A stretch of 64,000 nucleotides of DNA, taken from contig NZ_FNFU01000002.1 in assembly GCF_900101115.1 (NCBI RefSeq), forward strand, positions 249,971-313,970, given 5' to 3'. This document shows positions 59,646-64,000 of the stretch, piece after piece. Source of the stretch: Cryobacterium psychrotolerans (GTDB lineage: Bacteria > Actinomycetota > Actinomycetes > Actinomycetales > Microbacteriaceae). The translations under genes and the position numbers were made by a program. The notes under the pieces are model-generated. The model worked only from the letters and a program-made list of their open reading frames with translations, was not told the origin of the DNA and made no database searches. Positions within the stretch are counted from its first letter, which is position 1. Every line of letters begins with the position of its first letter.

Positions 59646-62600
59646 CGGTCGTAGGTGTAGCTTCGGTCGGTGCCGTCGATCGGGACTGTCACCGTCAGGC
59701 GTACTGTACCGGCTGGCGGCGCCGGGCTCGGCAGGGTGCAGGTGTTCGGTGAGTCGGCATCCGTCACCGGCACCGTGGCATCCCCGGGAACGGAACACCG
59801 GTAGCCGGCCGGCAGAGCGGGCCCGTTGTCCGGGCCGTTGGTCCAGCTGAAGACTCCCCCGGCTTCGTCGTAGGCCAGGCCGGTCACGGCGAAACTGACC
59901 GATTCCTCCGGCGCGGCCCACATCGACGACCACTCACCGCAGCCGCCCCACGGAGCGCAGGCCTGGAGCTGGAAGGCGACGGTTTCGCCGAACGGGCGAC
60001 CCAGGAGCTCCCGCGGCCAGCCGACTCCCTCGAATCGCACGGTCGGTCCGGTCCCGTCGGCGGCGCGGATGTTGTAGTGGTCGACGCCCGCGGAGGGGCT
60101 CACGCGGGTAACGCGGTAGTCCCAGGCGTCTTCGCGCTGCTCCATCGCCCCGCGCACATCGGTGATCGCTCCCGGGGCCTCGCGCACCCGCACGGTCGCC
60201 ACCGGGGTGTGCGCACAGCCTGCCCGGTTGTAGCCCCAGACGATGAAGTCGTAGGTGGCGTTGGCTGCGAGCAGGTTGTCGAAGGAAACGGAACGGGTTC
60301 CGGCGGACACGGCGACCTGCTCCTCGACCGCCCCGCCGGTCTGCGGAGGGTCGAGGCGACCGGGCGCCGGGGCGCTCACCGAGCACGCCTGCGCGCCCGT
60401 GGGCACGATATCGCTGCTGAGCCGCTGCACGATGTATCCGTCGATGGGGTCGCCCCTGCCCTCGAACGCGTCCCAGGAGACGATCACGGTTCCGTCGGAG
60501 TCGGAGCCGCTCGCCGAGATCCCGCCGGCTCGAGCCGGGCCGAAGGGACGCCCCGTGCCGGCCGAACTGGCCCAGGTGGAGAGCGCGGGGTACGCCTCGT
60601 TCCGCGCGCTGACTGTGTAGGCGACATCCGCGCCGTTGCTGAGGCCGGCCACGTCGATGCTGCAGGAAGACGCGTCGCATTGCGGTCCCGTGGCGCTCAC
60701 TTCGCCCTGGGGTGTGCCTCCGACGGTGACGACGTAGCCGCGGACGGGCGTGCCCCCGCCTACGGCGCCGACAGCGTCCCAGCTGAGGCGAAGCCCGCCG
60801 TCCAGTGGTGCGGCCGCAAGCCCGGACGGGGCCGGCGGCACCACGTCGGACCAGACCGGGTCGGCCAGGGAGGTAGGCACGGACAGGCCCATGCCGTTAC
60901 GGGCCGCGACGGAGACGCGCACGGCGCGTGACTGGCCGTTGCCCGGCGTGGGGATCTCACACGCGGTCGAGGCGCACAGGACGGTGCCCACCGATGCGCC
61001 GGAACCAACGTCGGTCAGGGTCACCTCGTAGCCGGAAATCGGCGAGTTGTTGGACGCCCCGGCGTTGAAGGAGACGGACAGTTTCTGGTCGCCGAATCCG
61101 GTCACGCGCAGGTTCGTGACCGGGTCTGCCTTGTCCTGCACGGAAATCCGCACCGTGCCCCAGGCGAAGCGGTCCGGGTCGCCCGTCGCATCGGCCACCT
61201 GGTATTCGAGGTTCGTGTCGACGGGCGCGGCCGTGTCGGACACGGTCACCGCGAGGCGGCTGCTGTCGGCGCTCCGGGTGATCGAGACGCCGGCCGGGAG
61301 CGAGGCGCGATCCAGGCCGCGCACCCCGACCACGGTCAGCGGGGTCGCCGGGAACGGGTTGGTCGCGCCGTCGTTCGCGAGCACGTCGACGACGGTGGTC
61401 CGGCCGCGCGGGGCGATCGCCGCATCCGGCGCCGGAACGGCGATCGGCCTGGTCGAACCGACAACGCGCACATCGATCCGGCCGGCCTTGCCGGCGCTGA
61501 GGTCGTCCCGGACCCCGATGGTGAGCGCGCTCCGGGCGCCCTTGCGCGTCTTCAGCGCGGCACGCACGGTGAGCAGCTGACCATCGATGGAATAGCTGAA
61601 ACCCGTGGGTTTGGGTTCGAGCACCGTGTAGGCGAGCTCTGCCCGGTCGTCCGGGTAGGGGTAGGCGGTGAGTTTGCCGAGGTCGATGACCTTGGTCTCG
61701 TCCGGCTCGATGTCGATGTCGGCGCCGTCGAAGGCGGGCGGCTGGTTCGTGCGCGGCGTGACCGTGATCGGCAGGACGATGGTGGACGTGCGAGCTGCGG
61801 GGTCTTTCGCGTCGGACCCGTCGGTCACCTCGAAGGAGATAGACGCGGGGCCGTAGTACTTGTCGGCGCTGGTGAAGGCAAGGCGGCGGTCGCCCGACAC
61901 CAGGCTCGCCCCGTCTGAGTGCGTCGCCTGCACCGTGGTGCGGTCGGTGAGCTTCACGCGCTTCCCGCCGACCGCGACGACGTAGTCGTTGATGTCGATC
62001 ATGAGCGTCGACTCGCTCGGGATACTGAGCGCCGGTGCCCCCCTGCGCAATTGCGGGAGCGCGTCGTCGTAGCCGGGAACCCAGATGAACGCGTGGGAGA
62101 CGAGCTCGGGGTCGTCGGGGTGGCTGACGGCGAACGGGATGATCCGGCTGTCATTGCCGATGCTCACCCGGATGCGTTTGGCGCTCGTCACCCGGGCGTC
62201 CCGGCCGAACCCGGGCACGACCGATACGTCCAGCTTGCGGGCCGCAGCGTCGGCGAAGAAGACGTTCGCGAGGACATCGACGTCGATCGTTGTGCGGTCG
62301 AGCACGTCCGAGAGCGTGAGCCGGGTGTCGCTGGCCTCCGGCCGCGACAGCGGCGCGTCCGCCCGCACCACGACGGTGAGGAAGTTCGAGCTTGTGCCGC
62401 CCCGCTCGTTGCGGATCTCGTAGATGAAGCCCAACCGGCCCTCCGTCTCCGGCACCGTCACCGAGACGACGTCACCGTCGACCACCGCCTGCCCCTGGCT
62501 GCCGCTCGGCTTGACCGCGGTGATGGTGAGCGCGCCGCCGTCGGGGTCGGAGTCGTTGCCCAGGACCCGGACCGAAACGGTGCTGCCGGGCCGCACCGTG

Positions 62601-64000
62601 ACTTCATCGGGGGCCGCGACGGGGTTCCGTGCACCGTCCAGGCGCGGGCTGATTCCCACCCGGATCGTCCCACTCGCCCGGGCGCCGAGGGCGTCGACGA
62701 CCGAGTAGGTGAAGGTGTCCGTGCCGGTCGAGTATTCCCCGGACGTGTATTCAATCGAATCGGAGCCGCCGGTTGCGACCGAGCCCTTCTCGGGGTTGGT
62801 GTCCTGGCCGAGCAGCTGGACCGAGTCGCCGTCGGGGTCGATTCCCGAGAGCGGAATCGGGATCCGCACCGTGTTCCCCGCGAGGACACGGGCGATCACG
62901 GTTTTCGGCACCGGCGGGTTGTTGGATTCCTCGTCGGCTTCGCGCACGGAGATGCTCACCTCGGCGTTGGCGAACTGGCCGTCCGGCGCATTGACGCGGT
63001 ACACGGCGGTGAAGTTGCCGGCCATGGTCGGTGCCAGATAGCGCAGCACGGTGCCCGAGGCGAACAGCACGCCGGCTCCGCGAGGCAGGCCCGCGGCGAG
63101 CGCGGGATCCAGGGTGAGGACTTCGCCGTCCGGGTGCTCGTCGTTGGCGAGAACCGGGATATCGATGGCGTCGCCGACCCGCACCGAGATGGTGTCCGCC
63201 GTGGCGATGGGGGCCTGCTTGCGCGCCGGCTCCGCGATCTCGACGACGGTCACCGTCCCCTCGGCCTCGGCCAGGCCGTTGCTCACCCGGTAGCCGAATG
63301 TCACCTGACCGGCGTCGAGTGGTTTCGTGAGCGTGAGCCGCAGCAGATGCTGGTCGAGGATCTCGACCCGGAGACCGCTGGCCGGGGCCACGTCCATCGT
63401 TCCGGTGACGAGCAGCACCCCGCCGGCGGGGTCGAAATCGGTGGCGAGCACGTCGACGACGGTCGACTGACGGCCGCGGATGAACGCCGTGTGCGGCACC
63501 GTGACGGGTTTGGTGTTCGACTCCGGCGCGGGAACGACCTCAACGCGCACCCTGCCTGTCGCCGTGGTTCGACCGTCCGTCACCGCGTATTCGACCTCAT
63601 GGGTGCCGACGACGTTGCTGGTGAAACGGAACGTGCCGCCGTCGAAGGACGGGGTCACGGTGACGTCCGGTTTGGCCGGGACGCTGCTCAGGCGAAGCGG
63701 GCCGGATCCCCCGCGCACATGGAGCAGCGGGGACACGGTCATCTCCCGGCCCGCGGCGGCCAGCACGACGAACGGCTCGGCGATGATGGGAACGGCTCCG
63801 GCCGGACGAACCGTCACGGCCATCGTTCCGGCGCCGGCCAGCCGCCCGTCCGAGACGACCAGGCCGACCTGCTTGAGCTCGCCTCCGCCGCCGGCGTCCG
63901 TGTAGATCACCGACCCCTCCGGGGTGAAGCTCGCCTGGTCCGGAGGGGGTGCTGTCGCCGAGGTGAGGTAGAACGGATCGCCGTCCGGGTCGATCCAGTC
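59642..64000 (-). CDS. Giant Ig-like/cadherin-like and FN3 surface protein, 5' end outside window
   Basis: The frame is open through the window edge, so at least ~1,452 residues of the C-terminal part are here (the GTG at 63910 is internal). It is built of tandem ~90-residue Ig/cadherin-like units with the calcium-type signature D-x-D-P-D-G (NDEHPDGEVLTL, SGIDPDGDSVQLLG, NDSDPDGGALTI), each beginning PVA..D.V.VR.G. The last ~450 residues are several FN3 domains (PVTNLRVTGFGDQKLSVSF, APSGLAAAPLDGGLRLSWDA). No LPXTG sorting signal or C-terminal helix is seen. Probably an extracellular stalk or adhesin exported or assembled by the genes that follow it. Confidence 0.85.
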   Translation of the reverse strand, partial: DWIDPDGDPFYLTSATAPPPDQASFTPEGSVIYTDAGGGGELKQVGLVVSDGRLAGAGTMAVTVRPAGAVPIIAEPFVVLAAAGREMTVSPLLHVRGGSGPLRLSSVPAKPDVTVTPSFDGGTFRFTSNVVGTHEVEYAVTDGRTTATGRVRVEVVPAPESNTKPVTVPHTAFIRGRQSTVVDVLATDFDPAGGVLLVTGTMDVAPASGLRVEILDQHLLRLTLTKPLDAGQVTFGYRVSNGLAEAEGTVTVVEIAEPARKQAPIATADTISVRVGDAIDIPVLANDEHPDGEVLTLDPALAAGLPRGAGVLFASGTVLRYLAPTMAGNFTAVYRVNAPDGQFANAEVSISVREADEESNNPPVPKTVIARVLAGNTVRIPIPLSGIDPDGDSVQLLGQDTNPEKGSVATGGSDSIEYTSGEYSTGTDTFTYSVVDALGARASGTIRVGISPRLDGARNPVAAPDEVTVRPGSTVSVRVLGNDSDPDGGALTITAVKPSGSQGQAVVDGDVVSVTVPETEGRLGFIYEIRNERGGTSSNFLTVVVRADAPLSRPEASDTRLTLSDVLDRTTIDVDVLANVFFADAAARKLDVSVVPGFGRDARVTSAKRIRVSIGNDSRIIPFAVSHPDDPELVSHAFIWVPGYDDALPQLRRGAPALSIPSESTLMIDINDYVVAVGGKRVKLTDRTTVQATHSDGASLVSGDRRLAFTSADKYYGPASISFEVTDGSDAKDPAARTSTIVLPITVTPRTNQPPAFDGADIDIEPDETKVIDLGKLTAYPYPDDRAELAYTVLEPKPTGFSYSIDGQLLTVRAALKTRKGARSALTIGVRDDLSAGKAGRIDVRVVGSTRPIAVPAPDAAIAPRGRTTVVDVLANDGATNPFPATPLTVVGVRGLDRASLPAGVSITRSADSSRLAVTVSDTAAPVDTNLEYQVADATGDPDRFAWGTVRISVQDKADPVTNLRVTGFGDQKLSVSFNAGASNNSPISGYEVTLTDVGSGASVGTVLCASTACEIPTPGNGQSRAVRVSVAARNGMGLSVPTSLADPVWSDVVPPAPSGLAAAPLDGGLRLSWDAVGAVGGGTPVRGYVVTVGGTPQGEVSATGPQCDASSCSIDVAGLSNGADVAYTVSARNEAYPALSTWASSAGTGRPFGPARAGGISASGSDSDGTVIVSWDAFEGRGDPIDGYIVQRLSSDIVPTGAQACSVSAPAPGRLDPPQTGGAVEEQVAVSAGTRSVSFDNLLAANATYDFIVWGYNRAGCAHTPVATVRVREAPGAITDVRGAMEQREDAWDYRVTRVSPSAGVDHYNIRAADGTGPTVRFEGVGWPRELLGRPFGETVAFQLQACAPWGGCGEWSSMWAAPEESVSFAVTGLAYDEAGGVFSWTNGPDNGPALPAGYRCSVPGDATVPVTDADSPNTCTLPSPAPPAGTVRLTVTVPIDGTDRSYTYDR

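Noticed and set aside
59642-60000. LPXTG sorting signal at the end of the giant surface protein
   Set aside because: The C-terminus ends in an FN3-like strand with no LPXTG, hydrophobic helix or basic tail.

Overview
The window is high-GC (roughly 65-70%) actinobacterial chromosome, most likely from the family Microbacteriaceae. This rests on the gene families seen: a mycoredoxin and a mycothiol-dependent maleylpyruvate-isomerase-fold enzyme, a DUF222/HNH element, DUF1206 and DUF2207 membrane proteins, an MEP isoprenoid pathway (dxr, ispG), short RibF/TruB operons, and a -10-like TANNNT box placed 6-7 nt before the start codon of many genes (leaderless mRNAs). No rRNA, tRNA, CRISPR array, prophage or intact insertion sequence was seen.

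Layout. 1-0.6 kb: 3' end of a frameshifted DUF222-HNH pseudogene. 0.6-2.6 kb: Nudix, PiT phosphate transporter and a small membrane protein, translationally coupled. 2.7-11.6 kb: mycoredoxin, phosphofructokinase, SNF2 helicase, DUF2207 protein, an SGNH protein lacking its nucleophile, glycerophosphodiesterase, and an SDR-DUF2867 fusion. 11.6-11.9 kb: remnant of a small SHOCT/PLDc_N-like membrane protein gene. 11.9-16.3 kb: deoxyribose operon (SorC/DeoR regulator, deoC, full aldehyde dehydrogenase, half-length dehydrogenase), divergent from a ROK kinase. 17.4-19.4 kb: MFS exporter and a mycothiol-dependent enzyme.

19.4-41 kb is the old translation/isoprenoid backbone on the minus strand: dxr, rseP, ispG, proS, nusA, ylxR, infB, rbfA, truB, two membrane genes, ribF. 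Plus-strand or lineage-specific genes sit within it: panE, mutY, DUF1206, a thiolase, several lipoproteins, and a Ser/Thr kinase whose only plausible start is CTG, coupled to two tandem paralogous lipoproteins. 41-51 kb: acyltransferase, CGNR regulator, OsmC protein, then a nitrogen-scavenging group (GABA transaminase, asparaginase II, spermidine/putrescine ABC transporter, alanine dehydrogenase).

51.2-64 kb is the most unusual region. It is one minus-strand operon encoding a giant Ig-like/FN3 surface protein (cut by the window edge), a MoxR ATPase, a DUF58 protein, a transglutaminase-fold membrane protein that has lost its catalytic Cys and His, a zinc-ribbon/FHA protein, and a two-P-loop FtsK/EssC-type ATPase. 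FHA and EssC parts are fused in Firmicutes type VII secretion but separate here. I infer an envelope-assembly or secretion system.

Five copies of a ~65-bp near-perfect palindrome (starting CCCGCGAAACCGCAGTTG) lie immediately after genes, four of them between convergent genes. Two further palindromes of the same build but different sequence occur at 23.2 and 24.3 kb. They look like bidirectional terminators that have spread as a repeat family.
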